DNA of 64,000 nucleotides from Lodderomyces elongisporus (lineage: Eukaryota; Ascomycota; Pichiomycetes; Serinales; Debaryomycetaceae). Positions 40,320 through 50,281 of the stretch are shown in pieces. Numbering within the stretch: position 1 is the first letter of the stretch; every line of letters begins with the position of its first letter. The notes under the pieces were generated by a model. It did no database searches. It saw only the letters and a list, made by a program, of their open reading frames with translations, and had not been told where the DNA came from. The position numbers and the translations under genes are program-made. The DNA lies in the NCBI RefSeq assembly GCF_030384665.1, contig NC_083675.1:1856001-1920000 (forward strand), written 5' to 3'.

Positions 40320-40971
40320 GTCTAGTGATGTGTATGAATATGTGTATGTGTGTAGTTTGATTGGAAGGTAGTCTCTACAATTCAGTCAAAATCTCTCCGC
40401 CTATACTTCTGTTGAAAAATTTCCCACTAGTTTTTTTTTTTTTTCCTTTTCCTTTTCCTTTTCTCTTTTCTCTTTTCTCTTTTCTCTTTTCCCTTTTGCT
40501 TTTTCTCTCGCACAATGTCTGTTTTTCTCTTTCTCTTTTCGTCCTTCGCTTTAGCTTTAGCTTTAGCTCTCGCACTTTGTCTCTCTACAAGGGTTTGTGT
40601 TTACCAAATTTAGTGCCGAGTAATTCAAATTAGGGAAACAGAGAAAGCAAAAAAAAAAAATATAAAACAAAAAATAAAAAATAAAAATAAAAAACAATAG
40701 TGATTTGGTAGAGGCTTCCTGACCAATAAGATCATGTGTATCCTTCGTCGCTTTTACCTACTAAATTTTTATTATTTTTTTGTATTATACAAACAATCAA
40801 ATAATACACCTTGATTCTTGATTCATTTTATTCTTTTTTTCTCAATGTTTCTTATATATATATATATACAATAAAGGTGTGATAGATGCAACAAGAGTAC
40901 TACAAGAGCAAACATTCCATTACTAGTGAAATGCTTTACTAAAACATTAAAATAGTTTATTACATGTAAAT
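40320..40971. other. Spacer: ATP20 promoter and TMS1 3' end
   Basis: 652 bases. It has a long pyrimidine block (40430-40500) with a TTTTCTC heptamer array, CTTTAG hexamers (about 40550-40570), an A-rich block (40648-40695) and (TA)n near 40855. No gene is seen. Confidence 0.6.
40459..40493. repeat. Heptanucleotide repeat TTTTCTC, 5 copies
   Basis: Four exact copies and one TTTTCCC variant, preceded by three TTTTCC hexamers, upstream of ATP20. Confidence 0.9.
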
Positions 40972-42411
40972 CTAAAGTTGGACACCGAATCTATCGGGCC
41001 AAATAACTGGAGCAATTAAGCTCCATCCGTAAAGAATAAAACAAACCCATGAACTTACAATCTTGACCCAACTTGCAAAATAAGTTCTACCTACGGGAAC
41101 AAAATCACCGTAATCATCTTGCTTTACATTGATTGTTAACAAGGTGGCCACGTATTGTGTCGCCATGAAAAAGATGAGATGGAATAAGGAATAGTTGTAT
41201 TGAACTGAAGCCTTCTCTTCGTCTCCGGTACTTTCATCGTCATACAAATCTTGCTGCGTTAATGCACTCTCTGGTAACGACCCTTCGTCAACAGCTTGCT
41301 TAATAGCCTGGTATCTCATTTCGTTCCTAATCGCTGGTTGACTCGTGGTTGCCATTGCAGTAGATAATGATCCCGACCCAGTGGTTGCAATATCGTGCTC
41401 GGTGCTAAATGCAGAATTGGCAGCTGCTCTCGTTGTAGTATATGCAACAGCAATAAATGTGAAAAATGCTCCTAGAACAACACTGGCTGTTCTAGTCCCT
41501 CTCGATCTAATTAATGGATTACAGAATTTGTCATCTGGCTCTGAAGCTACTGCAGACATCACCAAATAGGTGCAGTAAAACACCACCATCGACGATTGCG
41601 CCAACCCAGCATGTGAATTGTACTCTTGCACAGTATTGTGGATCGACATTCCGGATATAATAGTGGCAAACACTACATTCAAGCTAATTGCAGTTTTATT
41701 CATTGAACAACCTTTACCGGCAAAAAACCAGTACATAACAATTGTTAATATGATACTGGTAATATACATGGTAAGCGTTCCTCCAATTAATAGTTTCTTC
41801 CAAAAACCAGCATCTCCTTCTCCCGTTAGCTCTTCCATCTCAATCTTTTCCAAACACGTTTCGGCCCATGCATGGGCAAAATCAACCAAGAGGATAAGAC
41901 CAATTCCCAAAAATATCGTTGAAAAGATTATGGCAATATGATTTCCGTAAAAAACAAAAAATTCATCTGGTATGAGGATAAAGTTGATGAGTATAAAGGA
42001 AATCCAAGCGAATATTTTCATTTTCCAGGCTCCATTTTGTATTACTGCTCTTGGGTTACTTGTAGACTTGACATCTATAAGCAAAGCAGCCAATATAAGG
42101 TGAAGACATCCAAGAGCAAAATTTATCCTATGCACGGAAGTAAAGCTTATACATTGACTCCCATCGGGTCCACATCGAATATTTATAAATCCAAAGGATG
42201 CTTTTTCAAGTTTATGCACAATAAACGGGGACAACGCTATCCAGGACAAAAGTGAGTTTATAAGTAGTATTATTGCATACGTGATTCTCGTCATTATTGA
42301 TGAGCTAAATGTACCACCAATGGATGTGCAGAATGCTGAGCACGCAGCTGCACCAAAGCACGATGCCAACGATGATATCGGCATCAAAGGTAGTGATATT
42401 GCTGCACCCAT
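40972..42411 (-). CDS. TMS1: Tms1, SERINC-family multipass membrane protein
   Basis: A 479-residue membrane protein with about ten or eleven hydrophobic segments, of the TMS1/TDE1 (serine incorporator) family. The N-terminal block SCFGAAACSAFCTS, GFINIRCGPDGSQC, NFALGCLHLILAALL and IPDEFFVFYGNHIAIIF are typical. So are the DFAHAWAETCL motif, the loop with TSQPAIRNEMRYQAIKQAV, and the C-terminal FHLIFFMATQYVATLLT and FASWVKIVSSWVCFILYGWS segments. SERINC proteins sit in Golgi, endosomal, vacuolar or plasma membranes and are linked to lipid handling. The biochemical role in yeast is not settled. It is divergent from ELP4. Confidence 0.93.
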   Translation of the reverse strand: MGAAISLPLMPISSLASCFGAAACSAFCTSIGGTFSSSIMTRITYAIILLINSLLSWIALSPFIVHKLEKASFGFINIRCGPDGSQCISFTSVHRINFALGCLHLILAALLIDVKSTSNPRAVIQNGAWKMKIFAWISFILINFILIPDEFFVFYGNHIAIIFSTIFLGIGLILLVDFAHAWAETCLEKIEMEELTGEGDAGFWKKLLIGGTLTMYITSIILTIVMYWFFAGKGCSMNKTAISLNVVFATIISGMSIHNTVQEYNSHAGLAQSSMVVFYCTYLVMSAVASEPDDKFCNPLIRSRGTRTASVVLGAFFTFIAVAYTTTRAAANSAFSTEHDIATTGSGSLSTAMATTSQPAIRNEMRYQAIKQAVDEGSLPESALTQQDLYDDESTGDEEKASVQYNYSLFHLIFFMATQYVATLLTINVKQDDYGDFVPVGRTYFASWVKIVSSWVCFILYGWSLIAPVIWPDRFGVQL

Positions 42412-42852
42412 ACTGCGGTTGAATTATTAATTATTTTTGGTTTTTCTGATAAAGATATTGTAATTGTTGTAGTTGTTGTAGTTGCAGTTGTTGTTGCAGT
42501 TGTTGTTGCAGTTGTTGTTGCAGTTGTTGTTCTTTATATATGATTCAGTTTACAAACAGGCAGTGCAAAGGTAAATAGATGGGTAAAGGAAGGGGGGTTA
42601 AGAGATTCGAGGCAAAAACGAAAAAAACAAACAAACTTCATATTGCGTTGTTTGTGGCTGACCCCTCATTTTTTTTTTTCGCAAATTTCAGATCTTCAGG
42701 CTACCAGATTTGATTACTAGAAAATTAGGGAGAGAGAAAAGTAACCAAAAATAAGAAAAAAAAAATCATAAAAAGATGAGATAAGCAAGGCTTTCTCCGA
42801 TCGATTATTTTGCTTATCTAGACTAAGTGAAAAAAAAACATCATTAGCAACT
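42412..42852. promoter_or_regulatory. Divergent promoter region TMS1 / ELP4
   Basis: 441 bases. On the TMS1 side lies a CAA-rich leader made of a 12-base unit (GTTGTTGTTGCA on the plus strand) at 42484-42530. No gene is seen. Confidence 0.5.
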
Positions 42853-44274
42853 ATGTCATTTAGAAAAAGAGGCGAAATCGTAAATGGCGGCGGTGCTACT
42901 GGCAGTCCCGGTGCTGGTGCTGGTGCTGGAACAATAGGTGGCCCCAGAGGTATGCCAACTCGAGTCCAACAAGTACCATTAACAACCAATAGACAGTCTA
43001 GTTTCAGTACTATTGGGCGTCCCATCCCATCCTTATCATCCGTTTCTTCATCTAACTCTGCAATTCGTACTTCTGGTCCTACCCAACAACACAGAGTAGC
43101 ATCGGTGAAGCTGCGAGATGCTATAGAGGATGACTTGTCTATACGAATAATGCAAAACCCTGGAGTTCGACCCTCGTTGAGCAATTCCCAACCAACAGTA
43201 CTGACGGGCAGTTCAGATCTAGATAAGATCCTTTTGCATCAAGGATTGCCAATTGGAAATTCTATTTTGGTGGAGGAGTCGGGAACGACTGACTTTGCCA
43301 CTGTATTGTTAAGAGCGTTTGCATCGCAAGGGATAATGCATAATAGGATAGAGCCAAATACTTTGCATTCGCATGTGATTGTTTTTGGAATGTCACCATA
43401 CTGGTCAAATGATCTTCCAGGATTGTACAAGGGATCGTCGAGGGAGCAGAAAAAGGCCAGAATTGCCGAAAATGAATCAAAATTGAGTGTTTCAAATATT
43501 GCACACAACTCGAATGTAGCTAGAGATGAACTGAAGATGAAAATTGCTTGGCGGTATGGACTAAATAAGAAAGCTGAAGAACTGGGGAAGAATAAAGATG
43601 ATGCAACAAACACTGCATACGAGCACTACAATAATCAATTCGACATCACTCAGAAACTTGTGCCTGGTCCTAGTCCTCAAGAAATCTCGTATGTTCCAAT
43701 GTCGAGTTCAGCAACGGCCATTATTACCCAAATTGAGAGTATTATCAAGACCCAACTTAGATCCAATCCATTAAAAGTTATTAGATTAGTTATCCCAGGT
43801 TTGCTAAATCCATCATTATATCCACCTACATTTAGTGGCCCTACTGTTATTTTCCCATTCGTACATTCCCTTAGATCTTTGTTACGTCGATATGAGAACA
43901 ATCTTGTAGTGATAGCTTCGCTTCCACTTGATTTGTTTCCGAGGTCCAGCTCATTAACTGGTATATTTGAAACGTTGTTTGATGCAGTGATTCACTTGCA
44001 GCCATTCAATCAAGAAATGACCCAATTGATTGAAAAAGCCTACAAAAACGAGCCCGCTAAAATCCAACAGGGTTTGGTGAATATAATTAAGTTGCCTATC
44101 TTATCAGAAAAGGGATTGATGATGGTTCATGACGGAGAGTATGCTTTTAAGAATGGAAAGAAGAAGTTTGAAATTGAAGTTTGGGGTATTCCAGTCGAAC
44201 ACGATTCAAAAGAAGATGAAAAGAGTAAAGTCACGCCCGAAGGTGGTCAAACTACCAAAAGCATTGATTTTTAG
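42853..44274 (+). CDS. ELP4: Elp4, Elongator subunit (PAXNEB family)
   Basis: A 473-residue protein. Elp4 forms the RecA-like Elp4-Elp5-Elp6 ring of Elongator, which modifies wobble uridines in tRNA. The N-terminal 85 residues are low-complexity (Gly/Ala/Ser). The family pattern follows: LTGSSDLDKILLHQGLPIGNSILVEESGTTDFA, then HVIVFGMSPYWSNDLPGLY, KIAWRYGL, RLVIPGLLNPSLYPP, LRSLLRRYENNLVVIASLPLDLFPR and FDAVIHLQPF. A strict Walker A is absent, as is usual for Elp4. Start ATG at 42853. DMC1 begins 399 bases downstream in the same orientation. Confidence 0.93.
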   Translation: MSFRKRGEIVNGGGATGSPGAGAGAGTIGGPRGMPTRVQQVPLTTNRQSSFSTIGRPIPSLSSVSSSNSAIRTSGPTQQHRVASVKLRDAIEDDLSIRIMQNPGVRPSLSNSQPTVLTGSSDLDKILLHQGLPIGNSILVEESGTTDFATVLLRAFASQGIMHNRIEPNTLHSHVIVFGMSPYWSNDLPGLYKGSSREQKKARIAENESKLSVSNIAHNSNVARDELKMKIAWRYGLNKKAEELGKNKDDATNTAYEHYNNQFDITQKLVPGPSPQEISYVPMSSSATAIITQIESIIKTQLRSNPLKVIRLVIPGLLNPSLYPPTFSGPTVIFPFVHSLRSLLRRYENNLVVIASLPLDLFPRSSSLTGIFETLFDAVIHLQPFNQEMTQLIEKAYKNEPAKIQQGLVNIIKLPILSEKGLMMVHDGEYAFKNGKKKFEIEVWGIPVEHDSKEDEKSKVTPEGGQTTKSIDF

Positions 44275-44673
44275 ATTTTTAGATTTCTGTAGGGTAGATG
44301 TGTGTTTAATATATAATTTTTTTTTTATTTTGTTATTTCTTCCTTTTTCCACACCCTTGGTCTGAAATTTTGTAGAGGCACAAGTAAATATAGATTTAAT
44401 TGTGCAGTGGATTATTCAAGTAGATTTTGACATTATCGTCTGCTTTATATTATTTCTTTTTATATTTTATACTTTTTTTTATATTATTTTTCATTTTTTC
44501 GCTGTTGTATTATATATCACTGCAATAGAAGATGATATCTAGTCTCCATTTGGTTGCAAAATCCACCAAACCTTTATATTCATTATACATATCACACTTT
44601 CTTTTATTTTTTTTTTCTCTCTCTTCTTTTCAAGTATTCTACACCACCATCAACATTGAAATTGTTTATAATT
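44275..44673. promoter_or_regulatory. DMC1 upstream region
   Basis: 399 AT-rich bases with T-rich blocks. I found no exact URS1 (core GGCGGC) or full mid-sporulation element. A near match GGCACAAGT lies at about 44378. Confidence 0.4.
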
Positions 44674-45878
44674 ATGGAAGTTGCAAATCAAGTCCAATCC
44701 ATTGATATACTTCAAGATCATGGCATTAATGCTAGTGACATTACCAAACTTCGCAGTGCTGGTATATGTTCTATTGCTGTATGTGTGTGCGTGCCTGTGT
44801 GTGTGGATGCGCATGTGTGTGTATATACATAGTGGAAACCCAAATTCTATATCATTTCATTTATTATTTTCTTCTTCAATTGTTTCCAATCCCTTGCTTG
44901 CGACATGACAATTTTTCAGTGATTACTAACAAGGTATAATTATAGACAGTTTTGTCCACAACACGAAGAAACCTTACCAAAATCAAAGGGCTTAGTGAGG
45001 TAAAAGTTGAAAAGATTAAAGAGGCAGCAGGAAAAATCAAGGTATGTAGATAAATATAAAATCATTCATATTACTCTGGTATAATACTAATCCATACCAA
45101 TTAGACTACGGGCTTCATTCCTGCTACTATCCTAGCGGAGCAACGACAAAGAGTGTTTACGATAACTACCGGTTCCAAGCAATTCGATGAAATTCTTGGA
45201 GGAGGAATAACCTCCATGAGCATTACCGAAGTATTTGGTGAGTTTAGATGCGGTAAGACGCAATTGTGTCATACATTGTGTGTTGCTGCTCAATTACCAA
45301 AAGACCTTGGAGGTGGAGAGGGCAGAGTTGCGTACATTGACACTGAAGGAACATTTAGACCCGAACGAATTAGGGCCATAGCCAACCGTTTTGGAGTTGA
45401 TCCTGATAATTGTCTTGAAAATATTTCGTACGCTCGAGCATTGAACAGCGAACACCAGATTGAACTTGTTGAGCAATTGGGCAATGAGTTGGCCGAGGGT
45501 ACGTACAGCTTGTTGATTGTCGATTCAATATTAGCATGTTTTAGAGTCGATTATTCAGGTAGAGGCGAATTAAATGAAAGGCAGCAGAAACTAAACCAAC
45601 ACTTGAGCCATTTGACAAGACTCGCTGAAGACTACAACATAGCCGTGTTCTTGACCAATCAAGTGCAAAGTGACCCTGGTGCGAGTAGTTTATTTGCTGC
45701 GGCAGACGGTAGGAAACCAGTTGGAGGACATGTTTTGGCTCATGCATCAGCAACAAGGATCTTGTTAAGAAAAGGGCGAGGAGAAGAGAGAGTTGGTAAA
45801 TTGCAGGACAGTCCCAACATGCCAGAGAAAGAATGTGTTTATGTAATTGGTGAAGGAGGGATTAAGGATAGCGAATGA
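44674..45878 (+). CDS. DMC1: Dmc1 meiotic recombinase, three exons
   Basis: Exons 44674-44778, 44946-45041 and 45105-45878, joined in phase 0, give 324 residues aligning end to end with yeast Dmc1 (Candida DLH1). Dmc1 is the RecA/Rad51-family protein for interhomologue strand exchange in meiosis. Exon 1 encodes [21 protein letters not shown]. Exon 2 encodes the helix-hairpin-helix block [20 protein letters not shown]. Exon 3 encodes the ATPase core with Walker [10 protein letters not shown] (about 112-120), [17 protein letters not shown], Walker B LLIVDSI, the L2 region [20 protein letters not shown] and the end GEGGIKDSE. Every key motif is intact, so the gene looks functional. The first in-frame start of exon 3 alone would miss the N-terminus. 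Confidence 0.95.
44779..44945 (+). other. DMC1: DMC1 intron 1 (167 bases)
   Basis: Donor GTATGT, branch site TACTAAC at 44924-44930, acceptor TATAG at 44945. The 5' part is an alternating GT-rich microsatellite running straight out of the donor site. Confidence 0.9.
45042..45104 (+). other. DMC1: DMC1 intron 2 (63 bases)
   Basis: Donor GTATGT, branch-like TACTAAT at 45085-45091, acceptor TTAG at 45104; phase 0 restores the conserved reading ...[14 protein letters not shown]. Confidence 0.9.
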
Positions 45879-46109
45879 TGGTTTGGGTATCAAGATGCTC
45901 TCTTTTTATTTTTATTCTTATTTTTAGTTTTATTCTATTTTATTTTTTGGGTTTTGTTTCATCTTCGTCCGTTCCGTGAGTGCGTACAAGTGTGTATAAG
46001 TGTGCAAATCGGTGTCTCAATGAGTAAGTGAGTGAGTGAGTGAATTAGTTAGTTAGTTCGTTAGTTTTCCTAAAATGTAGTGTTCTTATTCTATACTTTA
46101 AAATTAATT

Positions 46110-46125
46110 AATCCCAATTTGGAAA
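46110..46125. promoter_or_regulatory. Early-cell-cycle-box-like Mcm1 site
   Basis: AATCCCAATTTGGAAA contains a full CCYWWWNNGG Mcm1 core (CCCAATTTGG) and the flanking GGAAA of the ECB consensus TTtCCcnnTnaGGAAA. In yeast, Mcm1 with Yox1/Yhp1 drives M/G1 expression of MCM genes through such sites. It lies 350 bases before CDC54. Confidence 0.6.
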
Positions 46126-46141
46126 TGAGATTACTTGCAAG

Positions 46142-46147
46142 ACGCGT
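46142..46147. promoter_or_regulatory. MluI cell-cycle box (ACGCGT) upstream of CDC54
   Basis: Exact ACGCGT, 17 bases after the ECB-like site. The pairing strengthens an otherwise weak match. Confidence 0.45.
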
Positions 46148-46474
46148 TATTCATATTTTTGTGTTAACGAAAAAAATGTTTGAGTTTACAATTTTCGTTT
46201 CTTTCCCTTTCTCGCACTTTTTTTTTTCTCTCTCTCTCTCTCTCTGTTTCTTTATTTCTTCTTTTTCCTCATGATTTGAATGTTGTTATATATTTGCACG
46301 GTTCTTCTAGTTTTCTTTTCTTTTCTTTTCTTTTTTTTTCTTCTTCTTCTTCTTCTTCTTCTTCTTCCTTAATTTGAAGAAAGATATAGCTGGCGAATTC
46401 AAAATAAGAATTGCTTTTCACAGAAAACAAAATAAATCTAATAATAAACCAATTAGCTAAAGCTTTAGTCAACA

Positions 46475-49315
46475 ATGTCGTCTTCACCACCACATGGCAG
46501 TAGTAATAACCATGATTTTGATTCCACAAACTACAATGGAGACTCCTTAGATCGAAACTCTGATTCCATATCCCAAAGTCAGCATCAACAATACAACCAA
46601 CAACAACAGCTGCAACAACCACCTGCAGTCCCTTCATCACCGCTATTCTTCAATTCTTCTTCACAGCCAAATTCAGAAATTGGAAATTCACAAATACATA
46701 GGAGAAATGATGTATCATCACCGTTGCACTACTCCTCGTCGGTGCATCATACCTCAGATATGGGAAACTTTAGCTCTCAGCGTACTAGTCGTGTTCATGA
46801 TGTTGACAGAATCATGAGAAGACATCAAAGAAGTGATTTAAATGACGGTGCTTCATCTCCTCTGCGTAGGACTTTTACGCAAAGATCCACACAACCAAGT
46901 CTATTATCAACATCATCAGTCATGAATACAGATTCAATGGAACCCGACGAGCCTGTGAGAGTCATTTGGGGTACCAATGTCTCGATTCAAGAGTGCTCAA
47001 ATCTCTTTAAAGAGTTCTTGTTAACGTATAAGTACAAGTACAGAAAGGAAATGGACGGTAAGGACATCGAGCCAGAAGACCACGAGTTTTATTACCAAGC
47101 AAAATTGAGAACCATTAGAGATTTGGGGTTGACCAATCTCAATTTGGATGCTAAAAACTTGCTTAGTTACCCTCCAACCAGAAAGCTTTATCATCAATTG
47201 ATCAATTACCCACAAGAAATTATTCCAATTATGGATCACACTATCAAGGATTGCTTAATTCAAATAATCAATGATGATACTGAAGGTGAATCAGGAGGGC
47301 TAGGTACTGGAACCGGTACTGGAGCTGGAGCTGGAACCGGAGCTGGGGCTGGAGATGGTGTTGGGGCAGCCTCTGTTGCTGCAACAGCAGCAGCTAGTCT
47401 TGATCAAATTGAAAGCAATATCTACACCATTCGTCCTTACAACATTAATATGGTTGAGAAGGGAATGAGAGAGTTGAATCCAAACGATATCGACAAATTG
47501 GTGAGTGTTAAAGGGTTGACGTTACGTTCTACATCTATAATCCCAGATATGAAAGTTGCATTCTTCAAATGTAATGCTTGTGGCCACACTGTGGGTGTGG
47601 AAATTGATCGTGGTGTTATCTCCGAACCAACAAAGTGTCCAAGAGAAGTCTGTGGTCAGACAAACTCCATGGTGTTAATACACAATAGATCGTCATTTGC
47701 CGATAAGCAAGTTATAAAATTACAAGAAACACCAGATTTGGTACCGGATGGTCAAACTCCACATTCGATCAATTTGTGTGTTTATGATGAATTGGTGGAT
47801 ACTACTCGTGCAGGTGATCGTGTCGAAGTATGCGGTATTTTTAGATCACTTCCGGTAAGAGTGAATTCAAGACAACGTGCATTGAAGAGTTTGTACAAGA
47901 CATACTTGGATGTGGTACATATTAAAAAGATTGACAAAAAGCGTCTTGGTGCCGATATTACAACTTTGGAGAATGAGTTAACAGAGAAAGATCAAGAAGT
48001 CGAACAGACGAGAATGATTACCCCTGAGGAAGTTGCCAAAATCAAAGAAGTTTCTCAAAGAGATGACTTATATGAGGTTTTAGCCAGATCATTAGCTCCC
48101 TCAATTTATGAGATGGATGATGTTAAAAAGGGTATCTTGTTGCAATTATTTGGTGGTACAAACAAGACATTTAAGAAAGGTGGTAGGTATAGAGGTGATA
48201 TCAATGTCTTGCTTTGTGGTGATCCGTCAACGTCGAAATCGCAGATATTGCAGTATGTGCACAAGATAGCACCAAGGGGTGTTTACACCTCGGGTAAAGG
48301 TTCCTCGGCAGTTGGTTTGACTGCATACATAACAAGAGATATTGATACCAAGCAATTGGTTTTGGAAAGTGGTGCCTTGGTGTTATCAGATGGTGGTGTT
48401 TGTTGTATTGATGAGTTTGACAAGATGAGTGATTCTACTAGATCCGTGTTGCATGAAGTTATGGAACAACAGACTATTTCTATTGCAAAAGCAGGTATCA
48501 TTACCACTTTGAATGCACGAACTTCCATATTGGCATCTGCAAATCCGGTAAACTCTCGTTATGACCCTGATTTGCCAGTGACCGCCAACATAGACTTGCC
48601 ACCTCCATTGTTATCGAGATTTGATTTAGTATACTTGATATTGGATAAGGTTGACGAGAAGATAGATAGACAATTGGCTAGACATTTGACCGATATGTAC
48701 TTGGAGGACAGACCCGACCGAGTCACCAACAATTTTGTGTTGCCCGTTGAATTGTTGACTCTTTATATTCAATATGCAAAGGAAAATTTCAACCCGGTGA
48801 TGTCAGAGGAAGGTAAGAATGAATTAGTTCGTGCATATGTGGAGATGAGGAAGCTTGGAGAAGATGCCAGATTCTCCGAAAAAAGAATTACTGCAACTAC
48901 AAGGCAATTAGAATCTATGATCAGATTAAGTGAAGCCCACGCCAAGATGAGACTATCACCAACTGTCGAATTAATTGACGTTAAAGAGGCAGTGAGGTTG
49001 ATCAAGTCAGCAATCAAGGATTATGCGACCGATCCGGTAACTGGAAGAATTGATATGGATATGGTTCAAACAGGTACAACATCACAACAACGAAGGATTA
49101 AAGAGGATTTGGTCAAGGAGATTATGAAGATTATTGAAGAAAATAATAACTTGATCAGATTCAATGACTTGAGTTTAAAGATAAATGAACGAAGTTCTTT
49201 TCGGATTGAGAATAATGATATCAATGATGCTCTAAAGCGATTGGTGCAAGAAGGTAAAATTGTCGAAACTGGAGACCACCACAGACGTACTATTAGGAAA
49301 ATAGCCCTCATTTAG
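46475..49315 (+). CDS. CDC54: Mcm4 (Cdc54), replicative helicase subunit
   Basis: A 946-residue subunit of the Mcm2-7 helicase. The N-terminal 150 residues are a Ser/Gln/Asn-rich tail, the usual target of DDK and CDK. Then come IWGTNVSIQECSNLFKEFL and a Zn-finger (C-X2-C at about 366, C-X4-C near 390). The AAA+ core has Walker A GDPSTSKSQ (about 581), Walker B CIDEFDKM (about 643), NARTSILASANP and the arginine finger SRFD (about 714). A C-terminal winged-helix-like region follows. All motifs match yeast Cdc54. Unusual is a Gly/Thr/Ala-rich insertion at about residues 270-312 in the N-terminal domain. The upstream region has ECB-like and MluI sites. Confidence 0.97.
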   Translation: MSSSPPHGSSNNHDFDSTNYNGDSLDRNSDSISQSQHQQYNQQQQLQQPPAVPSSPLFFNSSSQPNSEIGNSQIHRRNDVSSPLHYSSSVHHTSDMGNFSSQRTSRVHDVDRIMRRHQRSDLNDGASSPLRRTFTQRSTQPSLLSTSSVMNTDSMEPDEPVRVIWGTNVSIQECSNLFKEFLLTYKYKYRKEMDGKDIEPEDHEFYYQAKLRTIRDLGLTNLNLDAKNLLSYPPTRKLYHQLINYPQEIIPIMDHTIKDCLIQIINDDTEGESGGLGTGTGTGAGAGTGAGAGDGVGAASVAATAAASLDQIESNIYTIRPYNINMVEKGMRELNPNDIDKLVSVKGLTLRSTSIIPDMKVAFFKCNACGHTVGVEIDRGVISEPTKCPREVCGQTNSMVLIHNRSSFADKQVIKLQETPDLVPDGQTPHSINLCVYDELVDTTRAGDRVEVCGIFRSLPVRVNSRQRALKSLYKTYLDVVHIKKIDKKRLGADITTLENELTEKDQEVEQTRMITPEEVAKIKEVSQRDDLYEVLARSLAPSIYEMDDVKKGILLQLFGGTNKTFKKGGRYRGDINVLLCGDPSTSKSQILQYVHKIAPRGVYTSGKGSSAVGLTAYITRDIDTKQLVLESGALVLSDGGVCCIDEFDKMSDSTRSVLHEVMEQQTISIAKAGIITTLNARTSILASANPVNSRYDPDLPVTANIDLPPPLLSRFDLVYLILDKVDEKIDRQLARHLTDMYLEDRPDRVTNNFVLPVELLTLYIQYAKENFNPVMSEEGKNELVRAYVEMRKLGEDARFSEKRITATTRQLESMIRLSEAHAKMRLSPTVELIDVKEAVRLIKSAIKDYATDPVTGRIDMDMVQTGTTSQQRRIKEDLVKEIMKIIEENNNLIRFNDLSLKINERSSFRIENNDINDALKRLVQEGKIVETGDHHRRTIRKIALI

Positions 49316-49654
49316 TAGCACAAGAGTGCGTTACGAGTCTTTCTTCTATGATATTCAATTTATATTCATAATTTAATGATTTACCATTTTTCTTGTCTTT
49401 TCTTTTCTTTTTCTTTTTTTTTTCTCTCTTTTTTTTTTTGAATCTTGAAACATCATTGAATACGTCTTTGTTTGTTATCTCTTTCTCTATTCTTCTTTTT
49501 ACATTTCGTCTAACATTTTCTAATGCATTTCCTATTTCTCTTCTTCTTCTTCTTCTTCTTTCTTTTCCTTTTCCTTTCATGTTATGTTTTGTTTTTACTC
49601 ATTAGAAATATTTAATATTCATTTTGTTAGTTTGTATTAACACATTTGTATAAT
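49316..49654. other. Convergent spacer, CDC54 / mitochondrial membrane protein gene
   Basis: 339 bases, mostly pyrimidine-rich, with (CTT)n at 49539-49560. No gene is seen. Confidence 0.6.
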
Positions 49655-50281
49655 CTATAGGAAATTACCTTGTAGCTTTCCTTGCACATTCTCATTCTTG
49701 ATATCAACATCTTTGGTTTTCAGTATATTTCCAACTGTTGATCCATTTGTATATACCGATACCTCACCTTCTGGTTGCCCATAATCGCTTTGACCAATAT
49801 TCTTAGCACCAATCTGAGAAATCTCTTTTGTACCAGCTTGAGTAGCGTTATTAGCCCCACTCTTTATCACACCAATTTCTTCTATTGTATCTTCATTTGC
49901 CATTTTTAAAAACTCCTCCAATTGCTCGTCAAATTCAACATCCACCATCAGCCCGTATTTCAATCTTGTGAAAGTATTGGCCAAATTCAATTCTTTTGCC
50001 AAATCAACAGGCTCACCGTTTTTTAATTTTTCAATAACACCACGTAATATTTCAAATTTTGTAGAGTATGATTTTTGCAACTGTTCAGTTTCACGACGGG
50101 CCTTGAGTAAGTCGACCATAATCGATGTAGTTATTAGTGCAAGAATAAGTGATTTAGTGGTTGGTGTCTTTAGAAGGGAGTAGAATTTGGGACGTGGACG
50201 GATGTATTGAGCCGATGACGTAGTCGAAGATGAGTTGTACCGACGTAGCTTGAGATTCACCCTGCTAAAGCGAAACATCAT
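49655..50281 (-). CDS. Putative mitochondrial inner-membrane protein, 208 residues
   Basis: The first about 30 residues are Arg/Ser-rich with no acidic residue, like a mitochondrial presequence (RFSRVNLKLRRYNSS). A membrane segment follows at about 42-57 (TKSLILALITTSIMVDLL), directly followed by a charged coiled-coil-like stretch (KARRETEQLQKSYSTKFEILRGVIEKL). The C-terminal part is polar and less ordered. This layout (presequence, one membrane span, coiled coil) is like the ATP-synthase assembly factor Ina22, and that is my best guess, but I cannot establish it by eye. It begins with two ATGs (50281 and 50278). Confidence 0.75.
   Translation of the reverse strand: MMFRFSRVNLKLRRYNSSSTTSSAQYIRPRPKFYSLLKTPTTKSLILALITTSIMVDLLKARRETEQLQKSYSTKFEILRGVIEKLKNGEPVDLAKELNLANTFTRLKYGLMVDVEFDEQLEEFLKMANEDTIEEIGVIKSGANNATQAGTKEISQIGAKNIGQSDYGQPEGEVSVYTNGSTVGNILKTKDVDIKNENVQGKLQGNFL

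Larger units (their letters stand above)
45879..46474. promoter_or_regulatory. CDC54 upstream region
   Basis: 596 bases. GTGAGT/TTAGTTAG repeats lie at 46025-46065, then an ECB-like Mcm1 site (46110-46125) and an MluI box (46142-46147), then a pyrimidine leader with TTTTC pentamers and (TTC)n at 46313-46368. Confidence 0.55.

Noticed and set aside
42717..43184. A 155-codon ORF antisense to the ELP4 N-terminus
   Set aside because: It is a shadow of the low-complexity ELP4 N-terminal region; ELP4 is well supported.
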